From Marinibacterium sp050389775 (GTDB lineage: Bacteria > Pseudomonadota > Alphaproteobacteria > Rhodobacterales > Rhodobacteraceae): a stretch of 64,000 bases of DNA. Position 1 is the first letter of the stretch. Every line of letters begins with the position of its first letter. The DNA is taken from positions 4,278,001 through 4,342,000 of the forward strand of contig NZ_CP177144.1 in NCBI RefSeq assembly GCF_050389775.1. The letters are read 5' to 3'. The notes beneath the pieces are model-generated. The model saw only the letters and a list, made by a program, of their open reading frames with translations, was not told where the DNA came from and did no database searches. Below, in pieces: positions 16,029-24,709 of this stretch. Made by a program: the position numbers and the translations under genes.

Positions 16029-17215
16029 AGGTCGAACTCCTTGCGGATCGCGTCACTGTGTTCCCCGACCTGCGGCGCGGCCCGCCGGCCGCGCGGCCGG
16101 ATGCCGTCGAAGGTCAGCGGCGCGCAGGTCGTGTCGATCGACACCCCGTCGTCGCGGGTCACCGTCTGCAACAGGCCCAGCCGGCGAAAGGCCTCTTCCT
16201 CGACCAGGTCGCCCCAGTCCAGCACCTCGGCGCACCAGATGTCGGCCGGCTGCAGCACGGCCAGCCAGTCGGCCACCGTGCGCTCGGCCACCCGCCCGGC
16301 GATCCGCGCCTTGATCCCGTCGCGCTCGGCAAAGGGCGCATTGGCCGGCAGCCCGGCCAGCTCGGGGATCTCCATCAGCGCGGCCAGCCGGTCCAGCGGG
16401 GTCATGGCCAGGGCCAGGTGCCCGTCGGCCGCCGCATAGACGCCATAGGGCGCGCCCAGGTAGGCATGGGCGGAATTGCTCTGCGACCGGCTGGGCAGAC
16501 GTCGGCCGTCGTTCAGCCAGGTGGTCAGCACTTCGAATTGCAGGTCGACCAAGGCTTCGAGCAGGCTGGTTTCCACGTGGCGCCCGCGCCCGTCGATGCC
16601 CCGGCGCACCAGCGCCGCCAGGATGCCCTGGCTCAGCGCCACGCCGGCAAACATGTCGCCCACGGCCAACCCCATGGGCACCGGGCCCTGGTCGGCATCA
16701 CCGGTCAGCCACATCAGCCCCGACCGGGCCTGGGCCAGCAGATCCTGCCCCGGCAGGCCGACCCAGGGCCCGTCGGTGCCGTAGCCCGAGACCGAGCCCA
16801 TCACCAGCCGCGGGTTCAGCGCATGGACGGTGTCCCAGCCCAGGCCGATCCGTTCGGCCACGCCGGGCCGGAAGTTCTGGATCATCACGTCGGCCCGGGC
16901 CAGCAGCCGCTTGAGCGCGGCCAGGTCGGCGGGCTGCTTGAGATCCAGCGCCAGGCTTTCCTTGCCCCGGTTGATCGCGTGGAAAATCGTCGAATCGCCG
17001 CCGATCTCGGTGTCCGACAGGTAGAGCTGGCGCGAAAGGTCCCCCTGCCCCGCGCGCTCGATCTTGATCACCCGCGCGCCCAGGTCCGACAGCCGCAACG
17101 AGCAATAGGGCCCCGACAGGAACTGGCTGAGATCCACGACCAGCAACCCCTCGAGGGGCCGTTCGGGCGCGGGGTCGGTCTGATCCGCCACGGCGTTCGT
17201 CTCCATTTGGCTCAT
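16025..17215 (-). CDS. CaiB/BaiF family CoA-transferase
   Basis: Family III CoA-transferase, 396 residues, moving CoA between carboxylic acids through an aspartyl-CoA intermediate. The catalytic Asp is D187 in VGDMFAG; LSGPYCSLRLSDLGARVIKIE, NRGKESLALDLK and NFRPGV are family blocks. Start at 17215 has AGAAGAA at good spacing; in-frame starts further upstream would cross the promoter region with TGAAT boxes. Coupled by overlap to the signal-less binding-like protein. Substrate acid unknown. Confidence 0.88.
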   Translation of the reverse strand: MSQMETNAVADQTDPAPERPLEGLLVVDLSQFLSGPYCSLRLSDLGARVIKIERAGQGDLSRQLYLSDTEIGGDSTIFHAINRGKESLALDLKQPADLAALKRLLARADVMIQNFRPGVAERIGLGWDTVHALNPRLVMGSVSGYGTDGPWVGLPGQDLLAQARSGLMWLTGDADQGPVPMGLAVGDMFAGVALSQGILAALVRRGIDGRGRHVETSLLEALVDLQFEVLTTWLNDGRRLPSRSQSNSAHAYLGAPYGVYAAADGHLALAMTPLDRLAALMEIPELAGLPANAPFAERDGIKARIAGRVAERTVADWLAVLQPADIWCAEVLDWGDLVEEEAFRRLGLLQTVTRDDGVSIDTTCAPLTFDGIRPRGRRAAPQVGEHSDAIRKEFDL

Positions 17216-17225
17216 GATAATTCTT

Positions 17226-17257
17226 CTGTGAATGTCTCCCTCACATATGAATGATGC
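17226..17257 (-). promoter_or_regulatory. Paired TGAAT elements before the CoA-transferase gene
   Basis: On the plus strand CTGTGAATGTC (17226-17236) and ACATATGAATGATGC (17243-17257), with TGAAT cores 19 bp apart as upstream of the lactonase-like gene. The pair sits 11-42 bp before the CoA-transferase start. Suggests one regulator for both units, most simply the IclR protein at 12585-13367; untested. Confidence 0.4.
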
Positions 17258-17454
17258 ATCGGGACATGGCTCGTCAAGGCCGGTAACGCCACCGGTTGCC
17301 CATCGGCCGCCCGCAATCAGGGCACAGGCCGGTGAAGGAAAGGACACGGACAGGGCATCGGCCGGCCGAAAGCCGCGCGGCCGCCGGTCACGGCGGACAA
17401 GCAGGGCACGCGCCAGAACAGGACCGGAACCGGGCCGAAACCGCCCCGCCTGCC

Positions 17455-18111
17455 TTACTCGGCAGCCGGTTTCAGGCTGGCCATCAGGTGGTGGAATTTC
17501 TCGCCCTGCACGGCCACATGGGCGTGGATCGCCTCGGCCGCCCCAGCCTCGTCACCTGCGGCCAGCGCATCGACAACCGCCTCGTGCTCGGCCATCGACT
17601 GGCCCAGGCGCCCGCGCAGGCGCAGTTGCAACCGGCGAAAAGGCTTCAGCCGCCGGTGCAGGCGCAGGCATTCCTGTTCCAGGAACCCGTTGCCCGATTG
17701 CCGGTAGAGCATGTGGTGGAACCGCTCGTTCTCGCGGTAATAGAGATCGGTGTCACCGGCCTGCACGGCCTGCTGGCACAGGGCATTGACCGCCCGCATG
17801 CCCTCCAGCGCCGCATCCGAGATCCGCCGGGCGGCCAGCCGGGCGCAGATCGCCTCCATCCCGGCCATGACCTCGAACATCTCGATCAGCTCGACCGGCC
17901 CGGGCTGGCGCACGAAGACGCCCCGCCGGGGGATCTGTTCGACCAGGCCGGACAGGGCCAGCCGCTGGAAGGCCTCGCGGATTGGCGTGCGCGAGACATC
18001 GAACCGCGCGGCCAGCTGGACCTCGTCCAGCCGCGCCCCGTCGGCAAAGGTGCCGTCGAGGATCATGCCCTCGAGCGTTTCGGCGATGATCTCGGCGCGT
18101 CTTGGTTCCAT
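17455..18111 (-). CDS. matR: GntR/FCD-family regulator, MatR-like
   Basis: 218 residues: N-terminal winged helix (LDEVQLAARFDVSRTPIREAFQRLALSGLV with the GVFVR wing) and a C-terminal all-helical FCD ligand domain. It is divergent from the malonate TRAP transporter and decarboxylase/synthetase genes, the arrangement known for MatR, the malonate-responsive repressor of rhizobia. The start at 18111 is the best fit to family N termini, though ribosome-site support is weak and a start at 18132 is possible. Confidence 0.82.
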   Translation of the reverse strand: MEPRRAEIIAETLEGMILDGTFADGARLDEVQLAARFDVSRTPIREAFQRLALSGLVEQIPRRGVFVRQPGPVELIEMFEVMAGMEAICARLAARRISDAALEGMRAVNALCQQAVQAGDTDLYYRENERFHHMLYRQSGNGFLEQECLRLHRRLKPFRRLQLRLRGRLGQSMAEHEAVVDALAAGDEAGAAEAIHAHVAVQGEKFHHLMASLKPAAE

Positions 18112-18156
18112 GGGCCATGCGTACCACGGCATCGCCCATGTGCGCAACGACCTGCT

Positions 18157-18170
18157 TCTTGTATACAAAA
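18157..18170. promoter_or_regulatory. MatR-type operator
   Basis: TCTTGTATACAAAA, containing the perfect palindrome TTGTATACAA (18159-18168), lies between the divergent regulator and TRAP genes. It closely resembles the TCTTGTA/TACACGA operator reported for Rhizobium MatR (from memory). Placement 79 bp before the dctP-type start suits repression of the malonate operon. Confidence 0.7.
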
Positions 18171-18248
18171 ACGTTGACGTGCGGAACATGAAGTGAGACC
18201 CATTGAGGCGTCCGATCCACGAATCGGACACGCCAAGGGAGGAAAACC

Positions 18249-19235
18249 ATGCACCTGAAATTCACGGGGGCCACGGCTGCGCTTGCGCTCTTTGCCGGCA
18301 CCCTGACCGCTCATGCGACCGAACTGCGCCTGTCCCACCAATGGTCCGACAAGGACGTGCGCCACCAGGTCGCCCAGATCGTGGCCGACGAGGTCGCCGC
18401 GGCCGATGTCGACCTGGAAATCAAGATCTTCCCCACCCAGTCGCTGTTCAAGGCCCGCGAGCAATACACGCCCCTGTCGCGCGGCCAGCTCGACATGACC
18501 GTCCTGCCCCTGTCCTACGCGGGCGGCCAGCAGCCGGCCTATAACCTGACGCTGATGCCCGGCCTGGTGAAGAACCACGACCATGCCGCGCGGCTGAACG
18601 ACAGCGAATTCATGGCCGAGATCGAGAAGATCCTCGAAGGCGACGACATCATGACCCTGGTGCCGGGCTACCTGGCCGGCGGCTTTGCCGGCAAGGACGG
18701 CTGCATCACCGGACCCGACGACATGCCGGGCAAGCAGACCCGGGCCGCGGGCAAGGCCTTTGAACAGATGCTGGCCGGGGCCGGCGCCTCGATCGCCTCG
18801 ATGGCCTCGTCCGAGATCTACAATGCCATGCAGACCGGCGTGCTGGATGCGGCCAATACCTCGTCGTCGTCCTTTGTCAGCTACCGGATCTACGAACAGG
18901 TGGCCTGCTACACCCCGGCCGGCGATTACGCGCTGTGGTTCATGTACCAGCCCATGCTGATGAACAAGTCGACCTTCGACGACCTGACCGAAGAGCAGCA
19001 GGCCGCGTTGCTGGCGGCCTCGGAAAAGGCCACGGCCTTCTACCTCGACGAGGCCAAGAAGGAAGACGCCGCCAGCCGCCAGGTCTTTGCCGATGCCGGG
19101 GTCGAGATCGCCGAGATGACCGAAGAGGAATTCAACGCCTGGCGCGAGTTGGCCAAGGAGACCTCATACAAGATGTTCATCGAACAGACCCCGGGCGGCG
19201 ACAAGCTGCTCGACATGGCCCTGTCGGTCGACTGA
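18249..19235 (+). CDS. matP: TRAP transporter solute-binding protein (malonate, DctP type)
   Basis: 328-residue periplasmic binding protein with a clear signal peptide (MHLKFTGATAALALFAGT, cleavage near AHA-TE) and GGAGGAAAACC before the ATG. DctP-family features include VLDAANTSSSSF in the ligand domain. First gene of matPQMAB; malonate as ligand is inferred from malonyl-CoA synthetase and decarboxylase downstream and the MatR-type operator upstream. Confidence 0.87.
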   Translation: MHLKFTGATAALALFAGTLTAHATELRLSHQWSDKDVRHQVAQIVADEVAAADVDLEIKIFPTQSLFKAREQYTPLSRGQLDMTVLPLSYAGGQQPAYNLTLMPGLVKNHDHAARLNDSEFMAEIEKILEGDDIMTLVPGYLAGGFAGKDGCITGPDDMPGKQTRAAGKAFEQMLAGAGASIASMASSEIYNAMQTGVLDAANTSSSSFVSYRIYEQVACYTPAGDYALWFMYQPMLMNKSTFDDLTEEQQAALLAASEKATAFYLDEAKKEDAASRQVFADAGVEIAEMTEEEFNAWRELAKETSYKMFIEQTPGGDKLLDMALSVD

Positions 19236-19277
19236 TCCGCCGCGGCCCGGCCCCGGCCGGCCCCCTTTTGCCCGTCC

Positions 19278-19336
19278 CGGCCCCGCGCCGGCGGCCGGCA
19301 TGGGGCCGCACCGGGCCGGCCGCGACATGCGCGGCC
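19278..19336 (+). promoter_or_regulatory. Two GC-rich hairpins between matP and matQ
   Basis: CGGCCCC (19278-19284) pairs with GGGGCCG (19302-19308), and GGCCGCG (19318-19324) pairs with CGCGGCC (19330-19336). They lie in the 207-bp gap after the binding-protein gene and before the small permease, with no T-run. Likely role is uneven expression of binding protein against membrane subunits, as at 11052-11078. Confidence 0.45.
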
Positions 19337-19442
19337 CCGGGCAGATCGCCGGGCCGCATCCGATCCGCCGGCCCGCCGGGGCCGGTGCAGACGGGTGGCC
19401 CGGAACGGGGCCGCCCGCCCATGAACAGATTTGGAGTGACCC

Positions 19443-19991
19443 ATGGCGGGCCACAGCTCGGCGGCGGTTGCAAGAACCGCCAACAATCCCTTCCTGCGCG
19501 GCGTTGCCGCCCTCTCGACCCTCGCCGGCTGGTGTTCCGCCGGGATGATCGTGGCGGCCGTTGCCATCACCTGCCAGATGATCTGGATCCGCTTCGTGCT
19601 GAACGGGTCGACGATCTGGCAGACCGAGGCCGTCATCTACCTGATGATCGCCGCGACCCTCGTGGGGCTGGCCTATGTCCAGCGCCTGCGCGGCCACGTC
19701 AATGTCGACCTGCTGCCCCTGACCTTCGGGCCGAGGGGCCGCCGGGTGCTCTGCGTGATCACCCTGGGCCTGTCGATCCTGGTTGTCGGGGTCATGCTGT
19801 TCTACGGCTATGAATTCTGGCACTTCGCCTGGGATCGCGGCTGGCGGTCCGACACGGTCTGGGGCGTGCGGCTGTGGATCCCCTACCTGGCCATCCCCGT
19901 GGGCTTTGGCCTGCTGCTGCTGCAACTGGTCGCCGACCTCTATGCCGTTCTGATCGGCATCGACGCCCCCTTCGGACTGGAGGACGCCTGA
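19443..19991 (+). CDS. matQ: TRAP transporter small permease (DctQ type)
   Basis: 182 residues with four predicted membrane helices, the usual DctQ plan, starting after a GGAGTG ribosome site. The C terminus overlaps the large permease start by one base (TGATG). Partner of matP and matM in proton/sodium-driven malonate uptake. Confidence 0.87.
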   Translation: MAGHSSAAVARTANNPFLRGVAALSTLAGWCSAGMIVAAVAITCQMIWIRFVLNGSTIWQTEAVIYLMIAATLVGLAYVQRLRGHVNVDLLPLTFGPRGRRVLCVITLGLSILVVGVMLFYGYEFWHFAWDRGWRSDTVWGVRLWIPYLAIPVGFGLLLLQLVADLYAVLIGIDAPFGLEDA

Positions 19992-21307
19992 TGGATCCCC
20001 TTCTTCTTGGCGCCCTTGTCGCCATTGCCACCATTGTCGTGCTGTTTTCCGGCGTGTCGGTCGCGCTTGGCCTGCTGATCGTTTCGGGCGGGTTCCTGAT
20101 CGCCTTCGACGGCATGCGCTCGCTAGAACTGATGCCCGAGATCTTCTTTGGCAAGCTCGACAATTTCGCCCTGCTGTCGATCCCGATGTTCATCATCATG
20201 GGCGCCTCGATCGCCTCGACCCGGGCCGGCGCGGACCTGTACGAGGCGCTGGAACGCTGGCTGACCCGCGTGCCGGGCGGGCTGGTCGTGTCGAACCTGG
20301 GCGCCTGCGCGCTCTTTGCCGCCATGAGCGGGTCCAGCCCGGCGACCTGCGCGGCCATCGGCAAGATGGGCATCCCCGAGATGCGCAAGCGCGGCTATCC
20401 CGACGGCGTGGCCGCCGGCTCGATCGCCGCGGGCGGCACGCTGGGCATCCTGATCCCGCCGTCGGTCACCATGATCGTCTACGGCATCGCCACCGAAACC
20501 TCGATCGGCCGGCTGTTCCTGGCCGGTGTCGTGCCCGGACTGCTGCTGGTCGCGCTGTTCATGGCCTGGTCGCTCTATTCGACCTGGCGGTCGGGCCAGG
20601 CCAGCGTGCTGTCCTCGGGCAGCTACACCTGGCGGCAACGGTTCGAGATCCTGCCCCGGGTCCTGCCCTTCCTGGCGATCATCCTGGGCGTGCTCTATGC
20701 CATGTACGGCGGCGTCGCGACGCCCTCGGAAACCGCGGCCGTCGGCGCGCTGCTGTGCCTGCTGATCGCCATGGTGATCTACAAGCTCTGGAACCCCAGG
20801 GACCTCTGGGTCGTGCTGCGCGACAGCACCAAGGAATCGGTGATGATCCTGTTCATCATCGCCGCTGCCGGGGTGTTCTCGTTCATGCTGTCGTCGCTGT
20901 TCATCACCCAGTCCATCGCCGAATGGATCGGCACGCTGGATGCCAACCGCTGGGTGGTCATGGGCGCGATCAACGTCTTCCTGCTGATCGCCGGGTTCTT
21001 CCTGCCGCCCGTCGCCGTGATCCTGATGGCCGCGCCGATCCTGCTGCCGATCATCACCTCGGCCGGCTTCGACCCGATCTGGTTTGCCGTGGTGCTGACG
21101 ATCAACATGGAAATCGGCCTGATCTCGCCGCCCGTCGGTCTGAACCTCTACGTGATCAACGGCATTGCGCCCGACATCTCGCTGAAGACCATCCTGGCCG
21201 GCTCGCTGCCCTTCGTGGCTTGCATGATCCTGGCCATCGTGCTGCTGTGTCTGTTCCCGGGGCTGGCCACCTGGCTGCCCGACATGGTGATGGGAACCGC
21301 CCTGTGA
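19991..21307 (+). CDS. matM: TRAP transporter large permease (DctM type)
   Basis: 438 residues, about twelve hydrophobic segments, with the DctM-type GTLGILIPPSV and VGLNLYVINGIA blocks. Start at 19991 (MDPLLLGALVAIATIVVLFS) shares a base with the stop of the small permease; a longer in-frame start at 19874 would lie inside that gene. The stop overlaps the GTG start of the decarboxylase gene by four bases. Confidence 0.92.
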   Translation: MDPLLLGALVAIATIVVLFSGVSVALGLLIVSGGFLIAFDGMRSLELMPEIFFGKLDNFALLSIPMFIIMGASIASTRAGADLYEALERWLTRVPGGLVVSNLGACALFAAMSGSSPATCAAIGKMGIPEMRKRGYPDGVAAGSIAAGGTLGILIPPSVTMIVYGIATETSIGRLFLAGVVPGLLLVALFMAWSLYSTWRSGQASVLSSGSYTWRQRFEILPRVLPFLAIILGVLYAMYGGVATPSETAAVGALLCLLIAMVIYKLWNPRDLWVVLRDSTKESVMILFIIAAAGVFSFMLSSLFITQSIAEWIGTLDANRWVVMGAINVFLLIAGFFLPPVAVILMAAPILLPIITSAGFDPIWFAVVLTINMEIGLISPPVGLNLYVINGIAPDISLKTILAGSLPFVACMILAIVLLCLFPGLATWLPDMVMGTAL

Positions 21308-22614
21308 CCCTGCTTGCCGATCTTCTGACCACCGTCTTCGACCGCCGCGACAGGTTTTCCTGGCGGTCGAAACCGGGCGACCGCCCCCTGCCCGACCTCG
21401 CCGCCGAGCTGGTCGCGGCCGAAGGCGAGGTGACCGGGCTGACCATCGCCCAGCAATTGCTGGCCGGCTACCGCGAGGCCGACGATGCCACGCGGCTGGC
21501 CTTCTTCCGGTTCCTGGCCCAGGAGATGACCATCTCGCCCGATGCCATCCGCCAGGCGCTGGCGGCCTATGAACAGGGCCAGAGCAAGGCCAGCTACCGC
21601 GCCTACATGGAGGCCGCCGAACCGCCCCGCCAGGAGCTGATCCGCCGGCTGAACCGGGTGCCGGGCGCCACGCGCACGCTGGTGCGCATGCGCATGGATC
21701 TCTTGCGGCTGGGCGGGGACGACGATGCGATCCAGGCGCTCGACCTCGATTTCCGCCATCTCTTTGCCAGCTGGTTCAACCGCGGGTTCCTGGTGCTGCG
21801 CCCGATCTCGTGGGAAAGCCCGGCCCATATCCTGGAAAAGATCATCGCCTACGAAGCGGTCCATGCGATCAATTCCTGGGACGACCTGCGCGACCGGCTG
21901 GAACCGGCCGACCGGCGCTGCTTTGCCTTCTTTCACCCGGCCATGCCCGACGAGCCGCTGATCTTCGTCGAAGTCGCCCTGACCCGGGGCATCCCCGGCA
22001 CGATCCACGAGGTGCTGACCGACCAGCGCCCGCGGCTCTTCCCCGAAGATGCCGACACGGCCGTGTTCTATTCGATCTCCAACTGCCAGCAGGGGCTGGC
22101 CGGGATTTCCTTTGGCAATTCGCTGATCAAGCAGGTGGCTTCGGACCTGGCCCATGACTGGCCCGGGCTGAAGACCTTTGTCACCCTGTCGCCGATCCCC
22201 GGGCTGGTGCGGTGGCTGGACACCCAGGGCATCGCGCCGCTGTCCGGCGACGGGCTGCGCGAACAGGCCGCGCGCTACCTGCTGCAGGCCCGGCGCCCCG
22301 ATGGCCAGCCCGTCGACCCGGTGGCCCGGTTCCACCTGGGCAACGGCGCGCGCATCCTGCACCTGCATGCCGATGCCGACCTGTCCGACAAGGGCCTGGC
22401 CCAGTCGGCCGGGGCCATGGTCAATTACCATTACGATTTCGACACCGTGACCCAGAACCACGAGGGCTATGCCACCCGCCACCAGATCGCGGCCTCGTCC
22501 GAGATCCGGGGGCTGGCCGCGGCCGCCGAAAAGGCCGACAAGGCCGCGCAGACCGCCCGCACCGCCCGCCAGCCGAAATCCGACAAGACACCTGACGACA
22601 AGACAACCGCATGA
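21304..22614 (+). CDS. matA: Malonyl-CoA decarboxylase
   Basis: 436 residues. Converts malonyl-CoA to acetyl-CoA and CO2 (EC 4.1.1.9). An N-terminal helical domain is followed by a GNAT-fold catalytic domain with the family blocks FVEVALTRGIPGTIHEVL, YSISNCQQGLAGISFGNSLI, FVTLSPIPGLVRWL and NYHYDF. The start is a GTG at 21304 within a GTGA overlap with matM; no ATG exists at the expected N terminus. The last 30 residues (AAAEKADKAAQTARTARQ...) are a low-complexity Ala/Lys/Thr tail. Confidence 0.92.
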   Translation: MTLLADLLTTVFDRRDRFSWRSKPGDRPLPDLAAELVAAEGEVTGLTIAQQLLAGYREADDATRLAFFRFLAQEMTISPDAIRQALAAYEQGQSKASYRAYMEAAEPPRQELIRRLNRVPGATRTLVRMRMDLLRLGGDDDAIQALDLDFRHLFASWFNRGFLVLRPISWESPAHILEKIIAYEAVHAINSWDDLRDRLEPADRRCFAFFHPAMPDEPLIFVEVALTRGIPGTIHEVLTDQRPRLFPEDADTAVFYSISNCQQGLAGISFGNSLIKQVASDLAHDWPGLKTFVTLSPIPGLVRWLDTQGIAPLSGDGLREQAARYLLQARRPDGQPVDPVARFHLGNGARILHLHADADLSDKGLAQSAGAMVNYHYDFDTVTQNHEGYATRHQIAASSEIRGLAAAAEKADKAAQTARTARQPKSDKTPDDKTTA

Positions 22615-22626
22615 GGAGCCATTGAT

Positions 22627-24141
22627 ATGGCGAACCCCCTTTATGACCGTCTCTTCGGCGCCCATGCCGGCAAGACCACGCCCTTCCTGATCCTGGCCGA
22701 TGGCAGCGTCCTCAGCCATGCCGATTTCCTGGCCCGGGCCGCCCGCATCGCCCATGTGCTGACCGGCCTGGGGCTGCAACCCGGCGACCGCCTGGCCGCC
22801 CAGGTCGACAAGTCGCCCGAGGCCCTGGCGCTCTATGCCGCCTGCGCCCAGACCGGCGTGGTCTTCCTGCCCCTGAACACGGCCTATACCGTCGACGAGC
22901 TGACTTATTTCATCGACAATTCCGGCGCCCGCCTGGTGGTCTGCGACGGCGCCCGGGCCGAGACGCTGGCTCCCGTGGCCCAGGGCCTGGGCGCGGCGAT
23001 CGAAACGCTGAACGGCGACGGGTCGGGCACGCTGACCGACAAGGCCGCGGACCGGCCCGACACCTTCGAGACGGTCGCGCGGTCGGGCGACGACCTGGCG
23101 GCGTTTCTCTATACCTCGGGCACGACCGGCCGGTCGAAAGGCGCGATGCTGACCCAGGACAACCTGCTGAGCAATGCCCGGACCCTGGCCGGGGAATGGC
23201 GCTTCACCGACCGGGACGTGCTGCTGCATGCCCTGCCGATCTTCCATACCCACGGGCTGTTCGTGGCCACCAACATCACGCTGATCGCCGGCGGCGCGCT
23301 GATCTTCCTGCCGAAATTCGACGCCGGCGAGATCATCCGGCTGATGCCCCGGGCCACGGCGATGATGGGCGTGCCGACCTTCTACACCCGGCTGCTCGAC
23401 GATCCGGCCTTCACCCGCGAACTGGCCCGCGACATGCGGCTCTTCGTGTCCGGCTCGGCCCCGCTGCTGGCCGAGACCCACGTGCGTTTCGAAGAGCGCA
23501 CCGGGCATCGCATTCTCGAACGCTACGGCATGACCGAGACCAACATGAACACGTCCAACCCCTATGACGGCGAGCGCCGGGCGGGGACCGTGGGCTTCCC
23601 CCTGCCCGGGGTCGAGCTGAAGATCACCGGCGCGGGCGGCGAGACCCTGGCCCAGGGCGAGGTCGGGCTGATCGAGGTGCGCGGGCCGAACGTGTTCAAG
23701 GGCTATTGGCAGATGCCCGAGAAGACCCGCGAAGAGCTGCGCGAGGACGGGTTCTTCATCACCGGCGACCTGGGCATGATCGACGCCGATGGCTATGTCC
23801 ATATCGTCGGGCGCAACAAGGACCTGATCATTTCCGGGGGCTACAACATCTATCCCAAGGAAATCGAACTGGTGCTGGACGACCAGCCCGGCGTGCTGGA
23901 AAGCGCGGTGATCGGGGTGCCCCATGCCGATTTCGGCGAGACGGTGCTGGGCCTGATCGTGGCCGAGCCGGGCGCCACGCCCGACCTCGAGGCCATCGCG
24001 CAGGTGGCCGGCGAAAAGCTGGCCCGGTTCAAGCATCCGCGCAAGCTGGTGGTCATCGAGGCCCTGCCGCGCAACACGATGGGCAAGGTGCAGAAGAACA
24101 TCCTGCGCGACACCTACAAGGACACCTTCGCCCCGGCCTGA
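22627..24141 (+). CDS. matB: Malonyl-CoA synthetase
   Basis: 504-residue acyl-adenylate-forming enzyme joining malonate, CoA and ATP (EC 6.2.1.76). P-loop YTSGTTGRSKGA (about 162-173), YGMTETNM, the hinge GRNKDLIISGGYNIYPKEIE and the catalytic Lys near the C terminus in RNTMGKVQK are present. Downstream of matA by twelve bases, with a GAGGAGCC ribosome site. Together the two enzymes feed imported malonate into acetyl-CoA. Confidence 0.94.
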   Translation: MANPLYDRLFGAHAGKTTPFLILADGSVLSHADFLARAARIAHVLTGLGLQPGDRLAAQVDKSPEALALYAACAQTGVVFLPLNTAYTVDELTYFIDNSGARLVVCDGARAETLAPVAQGLGAAIETLNGDGSGTLTDKAADRPDTFETVARSGDDLAAFLYTSGTTGRSKGAMLTQDNLLSNARTLAGEWRFTDRDVLLHALPIFHTHGLFVATNITLIAGGALIFLPKFDAGEIIRLMPRATAMMGVPTFYTRLLDDPAFTRELARDMRLFVSGSAPLLAETHVRFEERTGHRILERYGMTETNMNTSNPYDGERRAGTVGFPLPGVELKITGAGGETLAQGEVGLIEVRGPNVFKGYWQMPEKTREELREDGFFITGDLGMIDADGYVHIVGRNKDLIISGGYNIYPKEIELVLDDQPGVLESAVIGVPHADFGETVLGLIVAEPGATPDLEAIAQVAGEKLARFKHPRKLVVIEALPRNTMGKVQKNILRDTYKDTFAPA

Positions 24142-24709
24142 CCGTCGGGGAAGGCCGGCCATCGGCCCCGCCCCTTGGCCCGGCCCCGGTGAATCCCGTG
24201 ACCAGCCGCCCCAATTGACGGTCTCAATTGATCTCCCGGCCGGCCGCCGCACCCATGGCACCGGCCGGATCATGCCACCGGCCCGCCCACAACGGCCCGA
24301 CCTCGATAGTCACCGCCTTGACCGGATGGGGAGTCGTGAGCCGCCAGCCTTGACCTGGTTGGGGAACGTCAGCCGCCAGCCATCGCCGGGTCGGGCAACT
24401 TGAACGGCCGGCCTTCTCTGACCTGACCTCATCAACGGCCGCCCTTCAACCGGCCCCCCTCAACCAGCCGCCCCCTTCAGCGCCCCGGTCACCTGCCTGG
24501 CATCTAAGGCTGCTCGCCTGGGTCAGGCCGGACCCGGTGGATTGGCCGGCCGTCAGCCGCTGAACCGCTCCAGCGGCCCGTCTCAAATGATCTGCCCCCA
24601 TAACGGACGGCCGTCGTCACAGACCGCCCCCGCCACAGGTCCACATTGCCGACAGGCCCCGGTCCACCTTCGCGACAGGCCCGCCCCTGCCACCAGCCCG
24701 CCAAGGGCC
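24142..24709. other. Convergent gap of degenerate repeats; no gene seen
   Basis: Between matB and the convergent DUF3299 gene. Apart from the 32-bp minisatellite at 24321-24417, it holds irregular CGGCC/CCGCC-rich modules (AACGGCCGCCCTTCAACC, CTCAACCAGCCGCCCCC) of the same general type. No credible start codon with ribosome site, and no T-tailed terminator recognised. Confidence 0.55.
24321..24417. repeat. Degenerate 32-bp minisatellite, three copies
   Basis: Units start at 24321 (ACCGGATGGGGAGTCGTGAG), 24353 (ACCTGGTTGGGGAACGTCAG) and about 24385; the first two share an AGCCGCCAGCC core and the third is more diverged. Noncoding; probably a decayed tandem duplication. Confidence 0.55.

Noticed and set aside
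21148..24273. Long minus-strand frame opposite matA and matB
   Set aside because: Antisense artefact over two well-recognised enzymes.
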